The notes below the pieces were generated by a model. The model worked only from the letters and a program-made list of their open reading frames with translations, ran no database searches and had not been told where the DNA came from. Both the position numbers and the translations under genes were made by a program. Shown one piece after another: positions 26,800 through 35,833 of a stretch of DNA of 64,000 nt. How positions within the stretch are numbered: position 1 is the stretch's first letter; every line of letters starts with the position of its first letter. Source of the DNA: Aquabacterium sp029268225 (GTDB lineage: Bacteria; Pseudomonadota; Gammaproteobacteria; Burkholderiales; Burkholderiaceae_C); the NCBI RefSeq assembly GCF_037482285.1, contig NZ_JBBEYB010000001.1:456289-520288 (forward strand). Direction: 5' to 3'.

Positions 26800-28321
26800 G
26801 ACCACCCGCCTGCTGCGCCCCGCCATCGCCATGGCGGCGCTGCTGAGCCTGGCTGCTTGCTCGCTCACGCCCGACTACCAGCGCCCGGCGCTGGCGGTGC
26901 CCGATCAGTTGCCGGTGCCCTCGGCGGCCGCCACGGCGTCGGCGCCTGCGTCCAAGTTGTCCGAACTGCCCTGGGCCACCTACTTCCCCGACGCCCGCCT
27001 GCAAGGCCTGATCCGCCAGGCTTTGGATCAGAACCGTGACCTGCGCGTGGCCGTGCTCAACATCGAGCAGCTGCGGGCGGCCTACCAGATCCAGAACGCC
27101 GACCGTTTCCCGACCCTCAATGGCGTCGTCAGCGGCAGCCGTGGACCGTCGAACACCCCGCCCAATGACCTGACCACCACCGTCACGGGTGGGGTGACGG
27201 TCTCCGCCTTCGAGCTCGACTTGTTCGGTCGTGTCAAGGCGCTCAGCGAGGCGGCAGCCGCCCAGGTGCTGGCCTCGGAAGAGGCGCGCAAGGCCGCCCA
27301 CATCAGCCTGGTGGCCGCCGTGGCCAACAGCTACTACGCCCTGTGGGCCGACCGCTGGCAGCTTGCCTTGGCCGAGCAGACCCTGAAAACGCGGGAAGAG
27401 TCCTACAAGCTGCTCAAGCTCAAGTTCGACCACGGCGTGCTTAACGAGCTCGACCTGCGCTCCTCGCAGTCTCTGGTCGAGGCGGCGCGCGTGACCCGTG
27501 CCCAGGCGCAGCGCCAGTGGGCCCAGGACCTCAACGCCTTGAACCTGCTGCTGGGCTCGACCGCACCAGCCGATCTGCTGCCGCCCGTGCCGCAGATTGA
27601 TGCCCAGGCCGTGGGCCGCAGCGCCGACACCCAGGCCGCCAGCCAGGCCGTGCTCGCCACCCTGTGGCCGGGTCTGAGCGAACTGCCTGTTGGCCTGTCG
27701 TCCGAGGTACTGCTGCAGCGCCCGGACATCGCGCAGGCCGAGCAACAGCTCATCGCCGCCAACGCCAACATCGGCGCGGCCCGTGCGGCACGCTTCCCGC
27801 GCATCAGTCTGACGGCCAGCGCCGGCGTGGTCAGCGACTCGCTCTCGGGCCTGTTCGACGACGGCCGCAACGCCTGGAGTTTTGCTCCCTCCCTGAGCGT
27901 GCCAATCTTTGACGCTGGCCGCGCCAAGGCCGGTGTGGCCGTGGCCGAGGTCAAGCGCGACATTGCCGTGGCCCAGTACGACAAGGCCGTGCAAACTGCC
28001 TTCAAGGAAGTCGCCGATGCCCTGGTGGCCCGCCGCAGCTACGCCGAACAGGCCGAAGCGCAGCTGGCCCAGGCCCAGGCCGAAGCGGCGCGCCTACGTC
28101 TGTCCACGCTGCGCTACGACACCGGTGTCGCCAGCCAACTCGACTTGCTCGATGCCCAGCGTGCCCTGTTCAACACCCAGCAGGCACTGATCGCGGCCCA
28201 GCTGGCGCGTCAGCAGGCCCACATTGGCGTCTACAAGGCCTTGGGTGGAGGCTGGGTGGCGCAGCAGCCAGGTGTGACGTCCGGTGCGACCACCGCGGCC
28301 GCTCAGCCCGTCACGCCATAA
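26792..28321 (+). CDS. oprM: Efflux outer-membrane factor lipoprotein (OprM/NodT type)
   Basis: The 509-residue protein has a signal peptide and lipobox (LSLAAC, Cys about 22) and two copies of the OEP domain that form the beta-barrel and alpha-helical tunnel. Conserved segments include FELDLFGRVKALSEAAAAQ, the first-repeat DLRSSQSLVEAAR and the second-repeat PDIAQAEQQLIAANANIGAARAARFPRISL. It completes the tripartite pump with the two preceding genes. The start ATG lies inside the end of acrB (overlap of eight bases). The C-terminal 25 residues are Ala/Thr-rich. Confidence 0.93.
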   Translation: MNKTTRLLRPAIAMAALLSLAACSLTPDYQRPALAVPDQLPVPSAAATASAPASKLSELPWATYFPDARLQGLIRQALDQNRDLRVAVLNIEQLRAAYQIQNADRFPTLNGVVSGSRGPSNTPPNDLTTTVTGGVTVSAFELDLFGRVKALSEAAAAQVLASEEARKAAHISLVAAVANSYYALWADRWQLALAEQTLKTREESYKLLKLKFDHGVLNELDLRSSQSLVEAARVTRAQAQRQWAQDLNALNLLLGSTAPADLLPPVPQIDAQAVGRSADTQAASQAVLATLWPGLSELPVGLSSEVLLQRPDIAQAEQQLIAANANIGAARAARFPRISLTASAGVVSDSLSGLFDDGRNAWSFAPSLSVPIFDAGRAKAGVAVAEVKRDIAVAQYDKAVQTAFKEVADALVARRSYAEQAEAQLAQAQAEAARLRLSTLRYDTGVASQLDLLDAQRALFNTQQALIAAQLARQQAHIGVYKALGGGWVAQQPGVTSGATTAAAQPVTP

Positions 28322-28328
28322 TTCCGGT

Positions 28329-29213
28329 GTGAACACCGCCGCCACCCTGACCCTGCGCGACCGCTGGTCGCTCTACCTCGACCTGATCCGCTGGGACCGC
28401 CCTCAGGGCTGGCTGCTCTTGCTGTGGCCCACCCTGATGGCCTTGTGGATCGCTGCGCAAGGTTTTCCGGGCTGGCACCTGCTGGCGGTCTTCACGGCCG
28501 GCACCATCCTGATGCGCAGTGCTGGCTGCGCCGTCAACGACTTCGCCGACAAGGACTTTGACCGCCACGTCGAGCGCACCGCCCAGCGCCCGCTCACCAG
28601 TGGCCGCATCTCCGTCAAGGAGGTCGTCCTCATCGGTGTGGTGCTGGCGCTGATCTCGTTCGCGCTGGTGCTCACCACCAACGCTTACACGGTGACGCTG
28701 TCCTTCGGGGCGCTGGCCGTCACCATCGTCTACCCCTTCACCAAGCGCTTCTTCGCCATGCCGCAGGCGGTGCTGGGCGTGGCCTACGCCTTCGGCATCC
28801 CGATGGCCTTCACGGCCGTGCGCAACGAGGTCCCGCCGGTGATGTGGTGGCTGCTGGCCGGCAAGCTGGCCTGGGTCATTGCCTACGACACCGAGTACGC
28901 CATGGTCGACCGCAACGACGACCTCAAGATCGGCATCCGCACCTCGGCCATCACGCTGGGGCGCTTCGATGTGGCGGGGGTCATGACGCTGTACGCGCTC
29001 TGCATCGCCTCCTGGTGGCAAGCGGGGCAGTTGGCGGGCCTGGGCTGGGTCTACGACCTGTCCCTGGTGGTGGCCGCGGCTCAGGCGCTGTACCACTTCA
29101 CGCTCATCAAAGGCCGTGAACGTCTGGCCTGTTTCAAGGCCTTCCGCCTCAACCACTGGCTGGGCTTCAGCGTGTGGGTGGGCGTGGCCGCCGATCTGGC
29201 GTTGCGCGGTTGA
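28329..29213 (+). CDS. ubiA: 4-hydroxybenzoate octaprenyltransferase
   Basis: UbiA attaches the polyprenyl chain to 4-hydroxybenzoate in ubiquinone synthesis. The 294-residue integral membrane protein shows the two aspartate-rich motifs NDFADKDFD and YDTEYAMVDRNDD and about eight hydrophobic segments. TAQRPLTSG between them is conserved. The start is taken as GTG at 28329, eight bases after the oprM stop, giving the usual short N-terminus before LRWDRP-like sequence (LIRWDRPQGW). The ribosome binding site is weak, so an upstream start inside oprM cannot be excluded. Confidence 0.93.
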   Translation: MNTAATLTLRDRWSLYLDLIRWDRPQGWLLLLWPTLMALWIAAQGFPGWHLLAVFTAGTILMRSAGCAVNDFADKDFDRHVERTAQRPLTSGRISVKEVVLIGVVLALISFALVLTTNAYTVTLSFGALAVTIVYPFTKRFFAMPQAVLGVAYAFGIPMAFTAVRNEVPPVMWWLLAGKLAWVIAYDTEYAMVDRNDDLKIGIRTSAITLGRFDVAGVMTLYALCIASWWQAGQLAGLGWVYDLSLVVAAAQALYHFTLIKGRERLACFKAFRLNHWLGFSVWVGVAADLALRG

Positions 29214-29310
29214 TCACGGCCCACGGGCATCGGCACAGACTCATGCCTTGGTGAGCAGACCGTGGGCGTCATGTCACCCACGGAAGATGGCGCTCAGGCC
29301 ACGCTCAAGG

Positions 29311-30129
29311 TCAGCGGCCGAACTCGTCGCCCAATTCGGCTGCACGCTGTTGCGCCGCCCGCATCGCGGCCACGAACGCGTCTTTCACGCCAGCCGACTC
29401 CAGATGGGTCAGCGCCGCATACGTGGTGCCGCCCTTGGAGGTCACGCGCTCACGCAACACCGACGGGCTCACGTCCGACTGCTGTGCCAAGGCGGTCGAG
29501 CCCGCAAACGTGGCCTGGGCCAGCAAGCGACCTTGCTCGGCGCTCAGGCCCATGTCCTGTGCGGCCTGCATCATGGCCTCGATGAAATAGAACACATAGG
29601 CCGGGCCCGAGCCCGACAAGGCGGTCACCGCGTCCAGATCGGCTTCTTGCGCCACCCACAGGTGCGCGCCGGTAGAGCGCACCATGTCTTCAATGGCCGC
29701 CCGTTCGTCGGCACTGACTTCGGCGCGGGCGAACAAGCCCGTCATGCCCTGGCCCACCAGCGCCGGTGTGTTCGGCATGGCGCGCACGATGCGCGGCGTG
29801 CCCAGCAGGCGGGCGATGTCGTCGGTGCGCAGGCCGGCCATCACGCTGTAGTGCAGGGCCTGTCCGGTCAACGGGGCATAGCTTTGCGCCGCGTCCTTGA
29901 ACTGCTGAGGCTTGACGGCCCACACCACGGTGCGTGCCGTGCGCAGGGCCTCGTCCGGGCCGGCGGCCGTCTGCAAACCCAAGGTGTCGGTCAGGCGCTG
30001 ACGCTGTTCGGCCACCGGATCGATGACCAGGATGCTGGCGGGGGCCGTGCCTTGGCGCAACAGGCCGCCGATGATGGCAGTGGCCATGTTGCCGCCGCCG
30101 ATGAATGCGATGTCGATGGAGGTGCTCAT
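29311..30129 (-). CDS. proC: Pyrroline-5-carboxylate reductase
   Basis: ProC makes proline from pyrroline-5-carboxylate with NAD(P)H. The 272-residue protein has the N-terminal Rossmann motif FIGGGNMATAIIGGLL, AVKPQQ, the RAMPNTPALVGQG segment and the C-terminal family signature SGSGPAYVFYFIEAM with VTSKGGTTYAAL. The ATG at 30129 starts seven residues before the Rossmann strand. It follows yggS (59 bases) on the same strand, the usual order in gamma- and betaproteobacteria; ubiA converges from the other side. Confidence 0.95.
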   Translation of the reverse strand: MSTSIDIAFIGGGNMATAIIGGLLRQGTAPASILVIDPVAEQRQRLTDTLGLQTAAGPDEALRTARTVVWAVKPQQFKDAAQSYAPLTGQALHYSVMAGLRTDDIARLLGTPRIVRAMPNTPALVGQGMTGLFARAEVSADERAAIEDMVRSTGAHLWVAQEADLDAVTALSGSGPAYVFYFIEAMMQAAQDMGLSAEQGRLLAQATFAGSTALAQQSDVSPSVLRERVTSKGGTTYAALTHLESAGVKDAFVAAMRAAQQRAAELGDEFGR

Positions 30130-30187
30130 GACCGTCATCATGCCGCAATCGTGACCCACTCCGGCGTGGCCCCGACGCAGGTCGACC

Positions 30188-30874
30188 TCAACGCTGACCA
30201 AACAACGCCGTGCCCACCCGCACCATGGTCGAGCCCTGCGCCACCGCGGCTTCCAGGTCGGCGCTCATGCCCATCGACAAGACGTCCAGCGGCAAGCCCG
30301 CCGTCCGCAGTTGCTCGAACACCACGCGCACCTGAGCCAGGGCTTCCGCCTGCACGGCTGGGTCGGGCGAGGGGGCGGGCAGGGCCATCACGCCTCGCAA
30401 CTGCAGGCGGGGCAGGGCGGCGACAGCCTGCGCCAGGGCCAGCGCCTCACCCGGCGCCACCCCGCTCTTGCTTTCCTCGCCACTGGTGTTCACCTGAATG
30501 CACACCTGCAAGGGCGGCAGATGCGCCGGGCGCTGCTCACTCAGGCGCTGTGCAATCTTGAGCCGGTCCACGCTCTGCACCCAGTCAAAGTGCTCGGCCA
30601 CCACGCGGGTCTTGTTGCTTTGCAGCGGGCCAATCAGGTGCCAGGTGATCTGCTCACGCAGGTCGGCCAGCTCGGCAATCTTGTCGAGCGCCTCTTGCAC
30701 ATAGTTCTCGCCAAACCAGCGTTGGCCGGCGTGAAATGCGTCGCGCACTGTTACGGCTGGAAACGTTTTGCTCACCGCGAGCAGCGTGACACTGTCGGCT
30801 GGACGCCCCGTTTGAGCACACGCTGCCTGAATCCGGTTTCGTACGAGTTGCAGGTTGTTCGCGATCGTCGCCAT
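30188..30874 (-). CDS. yggS: YggS-family pyridoxal phosphate homeostasis protein
   Basis: The 228-residue PLP-binding protein of the COG0325/PROSC family adopts a fold-type III barrel without known catalysis and keeps PLP and amino-acid pools balanced. The PLP-lysine lies in LLAVSKTFP near residue 36; WHLIGPLQSNK, HFDWVQSVD and the phosphate-binding SMGMSADLEAAVAQGSTMVR follow. The start at 30874 is 36 bases from the divergent pilT start. The neighbourhood proC-yggS/pilT-pilU is conserved in many Proteobacteria. Confidence 0.95.
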   Translation of the reverse strand: MATIANNLQLVRNRIQAACAQTGRPADSVTLLAVSKTFPAVTVRDAFHAGQRWFGENYVQEALDKIAELADLREQITWHLIGPLQSNKTRVVAEHFDWVQSVDRLKIAQRLSEQRPAHLPPLQVCIQVNTSGEESKSGVAPGEALALAQAVAALPRLQLRGVMALPAPSPDPAVQAEALAQVRVVFEQLRTAGLPLDVLSMGMSADLEAAVAQGSTMVRVGTALFGQR

Positions 30875-30910
30875 AATGGGTCTGTAACGAATGACAGGTC
30901 GACATCATCC

Positions 30911-31954
30911 ATGGATATCACCCAACTGCTGGCCTTCTCGGTCAAAAACAAGGCATCTGACCTCCACTTGTCGGCAGGCCTGCCTCCCATGATCCGGGTG
31001 AACGGCGACGTGCGCCGCATCAACGTCGATGCGCTGGACCACAAGCAGGTCCACGAAATGATGTACGACATCATGAACGACGCCCAGCGCAAGCACTTCG
31101 AAGAGACGCTGGAGTGCGACTTCTCGTTCGAAATCCAGGGCTTGGCGCGTTTCCGCGTCAACGCCTTCAACCAGAACCGCGGCGCTGGCGCCGTGTTCCG
31201 GACCATTCCGTCCAAGATCCTGACGCTCGAGCAGCTCAACGCGCCCAAGATCTTCGGCGACCTCGCGCTCAAGCCGCGCGGCCTGGTTCTGGTCACCGGC
31301 CCGACCGGTTCGGGCAAGTCCACCACGCTGGCCGCCATGGTGAACCACCTCAACGAAACCGAATACGGTCACATCCTCACGGTGGAAGACCCGATCGAAT
31401 TCGTGCACGAGGCCAAGAAGTGCCTGATCAACCAGCGCGAAGTCGGCCCGCACACCATGAGCTTCTCGAACGCCCTGCGTTCAGCCCTGCGTGAAGACCC
31501 GGACTGCATCCTGGTGGGCGAATTGCGTGACTTGGAGACCATCCGCCTGGCCCTGACCGCCGCCGAAACCGGCCACTTGGTGTTCGGCACCCTGCACACC
31601 TCCAGCGCCGCCAAGACCATCGACCGCGTGGTCGACGTCTTCCCCGCCGCCGAAAAGGAAATGGTGCGCGCCATGCTGTCGGAATCGCTGCAGGCCGTCA
31701 TCTCGCAAACGCTGTGCAAGATCAAGGACGGCAGCGGCCGCGTCGCTGCCCACGAGATCATGATCGGCACCTCGGCCATCCGCAACCTGATCCGCGAAAA
31801 CAAGATCGCCCAGATGTACTCAGCCATCCAGACCGGCAGTGGCCAGGGCATGCAGACCCTCGACCAGAACCTGGCCGACCTGGTGCGTCGCAACATCATC
31901 TCGCCGGCCGAGGCCCGTTCCAAGGCCAAGATCCCCGAGAACTTCCCGGGTTGA
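30911..31954 (+). CDS. pilT: Type IV pilus retraction ATPase PilT
   Basis: PilT powers retraction of type IV pili. The 347-residue hexameric ATPase has an N-terminal PAS-like domain (ASDLHLSAGLPPMIR), Walker A GPTGSGKST (130-138), the Asp box, Walker B region ILVGELRDLETI (about 200-211), the His box GTLHTSSA and the AIRNLIREN retraction motif near 295. The ATG at 30911 gives the family N-terminus MDITQLLAFSV; the same frame is open upstream across the divergent yggS, which is not coding. pilU follows after 60 bases. Confidence 0.96.
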   Translation: MDITQLLAFSVKNKASDLHLSAGLPPMIRVNGDVRRINVDALDHKQVHEMMYDIMNDAQRKHFEETLECDFSFEIQGLARFRVNAFNQNRGAGAVFRTIPSKILTLEQLNAPKIFGDLALKPRGLVLVTGPTGSGKSTTLAAMVNHLNETEYGHILTVEDPIEFVHEAKKCLINQREVGPHTMSFSNALRSALREDPDCILVGELRDLETIRLALTAAETGHLVFGTLHTSSAAKTIDRVVDVFPAAEKEMVRAMLSESLQAVISQTLCKIKDGSGRVAAHEIMIGTSAIRNLIRENKIAQMYSAIQTGSGQGMQTLDQNLADLVRRNIISPAEARSKAKIPENFPG

Positions 31955-32014
31955 TCCCCTGGCGAACCACACGCACGCGGCCTTTCACCGACCCCACAAA
32001 ATCAGGACACCACC

Positions 32015-33151
32015 ATGGAACGCGACCAGGCATCCAAATTCATCAACGACCTGCTCAAACTCCTGATTTCGCGGGGCGGCTCCGACCTCTTCCTGACGGC
32101 TGAATTCCCGCCCGCCATCAAGGTTGACGGCAAGATCAACAAGGTCTCGCCCCAGCCCTTGTCCGGCTCGCACACCATGGCCCTGGCGCGTTCGATCATG
32201 AACGACAAGCAGGCCGCCGAGTTCGAACGCACCAAGGAGTGCAACTTCGCGATCGCGCCCACGGGCATCGGCCGTTTCCGCGTCAACACCTACATCCAGC
32301 AAGGCCAGGTTGGCATCGTGCTGCGGGTCATCCCGGCGCACCTGCCCACCATTGACGGTCTGGGTCTGCCCCTGATCCTCAAGGACGTGGCCATGGCCAA
32401 GCGCGGCCTGGTCATCTTCGTGGGGGGCACCGGCTCCGGTAAGTCCACCTCGCTGGCGGCCATGGTGGACCACCGCAACGAGAACTCCTACGGTCACATC
32501 ATCACCGTCGAAGACCCGATCGAATTCGTGCATCCGCACAAGAACTGCATCGTCTCGCAGCGCGAAATCGGCATCGACACCGAAGGCTGGGAACAGGCGC
32601 TCAAGAACACCCTGCGCCAGGCCCCGGACGTCATCCTGATGGGTGAAATCCGCGACCGCGAGACCATGGAACACGCCATCCAGTTCTCTGAAACCGGTCA
32701 CCTGTGCATGGCCACCCTGCACGCCAACAGCGCCAACCAGGCACTCGACCGCATCATCAACTTCTTCCCCGAAGACCGCCGCGACCAGCTGCTGATGGAC
32801 CTGTCGCTGAACCTGCGCGCCCTGGTTTCGCAGCGCCTGCTGCCGCGCGAAGCCGGCAAGGGCCGGATCGCCGCGGTGGAAGTGATGCTCAACTCGCCGC
32901 TGATCGCCGATCTGATCTTCAAGGGCTCGGTGGGCGAGATCAAGGAGATCATGAAGAAGTCGCGCGAGCTGGGCATGCAGACCTTCGACCAGGCGCTGTT
33001 CGACCTCTACGAGAGCAATTACGTCAGTTACGAAGATGCGCTGCGCAACGCCGACTCGCTCAACGACCTTCGCCTGCAGATCAAGTTGCACAGCCAGCGT
33101 GCCCGCAATCAAGACCTGTCGGCCGGCACCGAGCACTTCCAGATCGTCTGA
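32015..33151 (+). CDS. pilU: PilT-dependent retraction ATPase PilU
   Basis: PilU is a PilT paralogue that adds retraction force and depends on PilT. The 378-residue protein has SDLFLTAEFPPAIKVDG near the start, Walker A GGTGSGKST (137-145) and VILMGEIRDRETMEHA as Walker B. The longer C-terminus past the ATPase core ends NQDLSAGTEHFQIV. Position directly after pilT is the standard arrangement. Confidence 0.95.
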   Translation: MERDQASKFINDLLKLLISRGGSDLFLTAEFPPAIKVDGKINKVSPQPLSGSHTMALARSIMNDKQAAEFERTKECNFAIAPTGIGRFRVNTYIQQGQVGIVLRVIPAHLPTIDGLGLPLILKDVAMAKRGLVIFVGGTGSGKSTSLAAMVDHRNENSYGHIITVEDPIEFVHPHKNCIVSQREIGIDTEGWEQALKNTLRQAPDVILMGEIRDRETMEHAIQFSETGHLCMATLHANSANQALDRIINFFPEDRRDQLLMDLSLNLRALVSQRLLPREAGKGRIAAVEVMLNSPLIADLIFKGSVGEIKEIMKKSRELGMQTFDQALFDLYESNYVSYEDALRNADSLNDLRLQIKLHSQRARNQDLSAGTEHFQIV

Positions 33152-33187
33152 TCGGGCGCGGTCGGCCTGGGTGTGTCTGACACAATC

Positions 33188-33208
33188 GGCTCTCCAACTC
33201 GGAGAGCC
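33188..33208 (+). promoter_or_regulatory. Hairpin that includes the ribosome binding site of the next gene
   Basis: GGCTCTCC (33188-33195) and GGAGAGCC (33201-33208) form an eight-base-pair stem with a five-base loop. The 3' arm contains GGAGAG, the Shine-Dalgarno of the gene starting at 33211. In mRNA this fold would hide the site. Whether the transcript includes the 5' arm depends on the unmapped start; a weak CACAAT (33181-33186) directly before it could even be a -10 element. Confidence 0.6.
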
Positions 33209-33210
33209 CG

Positions 33211-34110
33211 ATGAACGTCGCCGACAAGACCTACGAGCCCACCCCCGCCCGCCGCATCGCCTGCATCGGCCTGGGCACCATGGGCGCCCCCATGGCCGCC
33301 CACCTCCAGCGTGCCGGCCACACCGTCACCGTCTACAACCGCACCGCAGCCAAAGCCGTCGCCTGGGTGCAGGCCCATGGCGGACAGTCCGCTGCCACAC
33401 CGCGTGAGGCCGCTCAGGGCGCCGACATCGTCGTCACCTGCGTCGGCAACGACGACGACCTGCGTGAGGTCTGCTCCGGCCCGCAAGGCGTCTTCCACAG
33501 CCTCGCGCCCGGTGCCGTCGTCGTCGACCACACCACCACGTCTGCTGAGGTCGCCCGCGAACTCGCGCAGGCCGCCCGCGAGCGTGGCCTGCATTTCATC
33601 GACGCCCCCGTGTCGGGTGGCAACCTGGGCGCGATCAATGGGCTGTTGACCGTCATGTGCGGTGGCGACGCCGGGGCCTATGCCCGCGTTCAGCCCGTCA
33701 TCGCGGCTTATGCCCGCGCGGTCACCCTGCTAGGCGACAGCGGTGCCGGCCAGCTCGCCAAGATGGTCAACCAGATTGCCGTGGCAGGCTTGCTGCAAGG
33801 CCTGGCCGAGGCGCTGGCGTTCGGTCAGAAAGCCGGGCTAGACATGGGCCAGGTGCTGAACGTGATCTCGCAAGGGGCCGCCAGCAGCTGGCAGATGGTC
33901 AACCGCGGTCCCACCATGATCGCCGACCAGTTCGATTTCGGCTTCGCTGTCGATTGGATGCGCAAGGACCTGGGCTTGGTGCTCGACGAAGGTCGCCGCC
34001 TGGGCGCCCGACTGCCCGCCACCGCGCTGGTCGATCAGTTCTACGCCGACGTGCAAGCCATGGGCGGTGGCCGGCTGGACACCTCCAGCCTGATCAAGCG
34101 CCTGCGCTGA
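33211..34110 (+). CDS. NAD(P)-dependent oxidoreductase of the 3-hydroxyisobutyrate dehydrogenase family
   Basis: The 299-residue protein has the Rossmann motif CIGLGTMGAPMAAHL (about 18-32), the family signature IDAPVSGGNLGA with catalytic Ser/Gly-Gly, and catalytic Lys in GAGQLAKMVNQ (about 190). The C-terminal helical domain includes KDLGLVLDEGRRLG. Family members oxidise 3-hydroxyisobutyrate, tartronate semialdehyde or other beta-hydroxyacids. Substrate is not determined by context: pilU lies upstream and the BON protein gene converges. A hairpin over its ribosome binding site is noted separately. Confidence 0.85.
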   Translation: MNVADKTYEPTPARRIACIGLGTMGAPMAAHLQRAGHTVTVYNRTAAKAVAWVQAHGGQSAATPREAAQGADIVVTCVGNDDDLREVCSGPQGVFHSLAPGAVVVDHTTTSAEVARELAQAARERGLHFIDAPVSGGNLGAINGLLTVMCGGDAGAYARVQPVIAAYARAVTLLGDSGAGQLAKMVNQIAVAGLLQGLAEALAFGQKAGLDMGQVLNVISQGAASSWQMVNRGPTMIADQFDFGFAVDWMRKDLGLVLDEGRRLGARLPATALVDQFYADVQAMGGGRLDTSSLIKRLR

Positions 34111-34190
34111 GCCGCCCGATCTGGCGCACGCCTCCCGCGTGCGACCCAGGTCAGTAGGCCCGGGGCGTCACACCATCGGCCGAGCGCCCA

Positions 34191-34844
34191 TCAAGGCTGG
34201 GTGCTGCCGCTGGCAGCCGGGCTCACCGGCCTGGGCAGCTTGCGGGCCAGTTCTTCCTCGCTGATGATCTCGAACACCTTGACCACGCGACGCACCCCGC
34301 TGATGGTCGACACCAGCTCGGCGGCCCGGTTGGCTTCGCGCTCGGTCACCATGCCCATCAGGTAGACCTCGCCGCGCTCCACCACCACATCGAAGGCGTT
34401 GCTCATCAGATCGCGCGCGTCGACCAGCGTGGCGCGCACCTTGGTGGCCACCAGCACGTCATTCGAACGCGAGGACAGCGTGCTGTTGAAACCCACCACC
34501 AATTCGTTGACGACGCCTGCCACGTTCTCGGTCTGGCCCGCAGCAGCGGCTGCGGCAGCGCGATCGGCCTCGGTCGGCACCTCACCAGTCAACAGCACAC
34601 GGCGGTTGTAGGCGTTCACGTTCACGTGGCCGCGGTCCTTCAGAGCGTCATTGATGCGGTTGCTGGCCTTGATCTTGATGCCCTGGTCTTCCAGTTGCAT
34701 GCCCGAGGTTCGGCGGTCGGTCGCCACAAAGGCGCCGCCCACGGCGGTGCCCAGGACCAGCGGCGCGCAGGCCGACAGACTCAGGGCGGCGGCCAAGGCG
34801 GCGGTCCAGCGCAGCACGGTGGGGCTAAAAGTCAAACGGGTCAT
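34191..34844 (-). CDS. dolP: BON-domain outer-membrane lipoprotein (DolP/YraP-like)
   Basis: The 217-residue protein has a signal peptide and lipobox (ALSLSAC) and two BON domains: about 55-115 (NRINDALKDRGHVNVNAYN, VLLTGEVPTEADR) and about 130-195 (KVRATLVDARDLMSNAFDV, VYLMGMVTEREA). DolP helps maintain outer-membrane integrity and BAM function. As in many Proteobacteria it follows a DiaA-like gene, here with start and stop overlapping by one base (TGATG), and yraN is close by. The Pro/Ser-rich tail is not conserved. Confidence 0.88.
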   Translation of the reverse strand: MTRLTFSPTVLRWTAALAAALSLSACAPLVLGTAVGGAFVATDRRTSGMQLEDQGIKIKASNRINDALKDRGHVNVNAYNRRVLLTGEVPTEADRAAAAAAAGQTENVAGVVNELVVGFNSTLSSRSNDVLVATKVRATLVDARDLMSNAFDVVVERGEVYLMGMVTEREANRAAELVSTISGVRRVVKVFEIISEEELARKLPRPVSPAASGSTQP

Positions 34845-35422
34845 CAGGCATCCTCTCCAAGCAAGTGGGTGTCCACGGCCGCACACAGGCCTTCCAGGGC
34901 CAACCAGCCGATCGCAAACAAGGTGGACTCGCGCGTACCCGGCAAGGGCACCCACACATCCGTGTCACGCAATTGCGGCCCCAGCGTGCGGGCCGCCTCT
35001 CCTGTGAAGACCACCAAAGTCAGGTCCAGTTCCGCCGCCGCTTCCGTGGCTGCCAACAGGTCAGGGTCATCGCGCTCCAGCGAAAACGCCAGCCACACAT
35101 CACCGGGATGACCCAGTGCGCGCACCTGCTGCGCCAAGGTGGGCTGCATCGGGCCCGCGGGCGGCACCAGGGCCATGGCCGACAGAGGAGGGCGCTCACG
35201 CCCCGTGCCTCGCACCAGCCAGGTGGCGGCCTGCTGGGCCAGCCAGGCGGCTTCACCCTCACCGGCGCACAGTACCTTGCCGCCCGAGGTGATGGTGTGC
35301 ATCAGGGCCAAGGCCGCGTAATTCAACTGCTGGGCCAACCGCTCGGACGACTGATACAGCCAGTCGGCGGTTTCCAGCAAAGGCTGCTGCAGATAAGACT
35401 GCTGAAAGGAGGAATCCGGCAT
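34844..35422 (-). CDS. diaA: SIS-domain protein, DiaA/GmhA-like
   Basis: The 192-residue protein has a SIS fold (SGGKVLCAGEGEAAWLAQQAA for the first phosphosugar loop, LAFSLERDDPDLLAATEAA for the second). In E. coli DiaA binds DnaA and promotes replication initiation, while GmhA isomerises sedoheptulose 7-phosphate. The usual GN-G-S sequence of GmhA is changed here to AGEGEAA and the second SISG loop is lost, so isomerase activity is doubtful. Position between yraN and a BON lipoprotein matches the DiaA locus. Confidence 0.75.
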   Translation of the reverse strand: MPDSSFQQSYLQQPLLETADWLYQSSERLAQQLNYAALALMHTITSGGKVLCAGEGEAAWLAQQAATWLVRGTGRERPPLSAMALVPPAGPMQPTLAQQVRALGHPGDVWLAFSLERDDPDLLAATEAAAELDLTLVVFTGEAARTLGPQLRDTDVWVPLPGTRESTLFAIGWLALEGLCAAVDTHLLGEDA

Positions 35423-35458
35423 GGCGCGGATGATACCCAGGGTTTGCCAGTCCCTGTG

Positions 35459-35833
35459 TCAGGACGCATCAAAGGCCGCAGGCAGCCAGGTCACGTCCTC
35501 GCCATCGATGGCCACCACGTCAAACCGGCAGGGCGGCCACACTTTCAGACTCGACAGGTAAAACTGCGCGCCCAGAATGCAGCGCCGCTGCTTGCCTCGC
35601 GTCACCGTGGCCGCGGCACCGCCATGCGTGCGCGCACTGCGCTGTCGCACCTCCACGAACACCAGTGTCCCCTCCGCGTCCGGGGCGCGCATGATCAGGT
35701 CCACCTCCGCGCCGCGTGCACTCGGGCCGCGCGCCACCCGATAATTGCGCTCTACCAGCGTCAGGCCTTGCGCCAGCAAATGCCGCAGCGCGCGCTCCTC
35801 CGCCTCATCTCCCCGGGACTTTGTCGTGACCAT
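35459..35833 (-). CDS. yraN: YraN/UPF0102 endonuclease-fold protein
   Basis: The 124-residue protein belongs to UPF0102, a group with a restriction-endonuclease-like fold and no settled function. The core GAEVDLIMR followed by LVFVEVRQRS supplies the E-D-ExK-like residues, and GGAAATVTRGKQRR and CRFDVVAIDG are conserved. The ATG at 35833 gives MVTTKSRGDEAEE, which aligns with the TTKQTG start of E. coli YraN. Its first codons overlap, on the opposite strand, the first codons of rsmI if that gene uses GTG 35826. Confidence 0.88.
   Translation of the reverse strand: MVTTKSRGDEAEERALRHLLAQGLTLVERNYRVARGPSARGAEVDLIMRAPDAEGTLVFVEVRQRSARTHGGAAATVTRGKQRRCILGAQFYLSSLKVWPPCRFDVVAIDGEDVTWLPAAFDAS

Noticed and set aside
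23833..26868. 1011-codon minus-strand open frame opposite acrB
   Set aside because: Antisense shadow; composition (His, Gly, Gln, Arg) is typical of reverse-complement GC-rich coding and acrB is certain.
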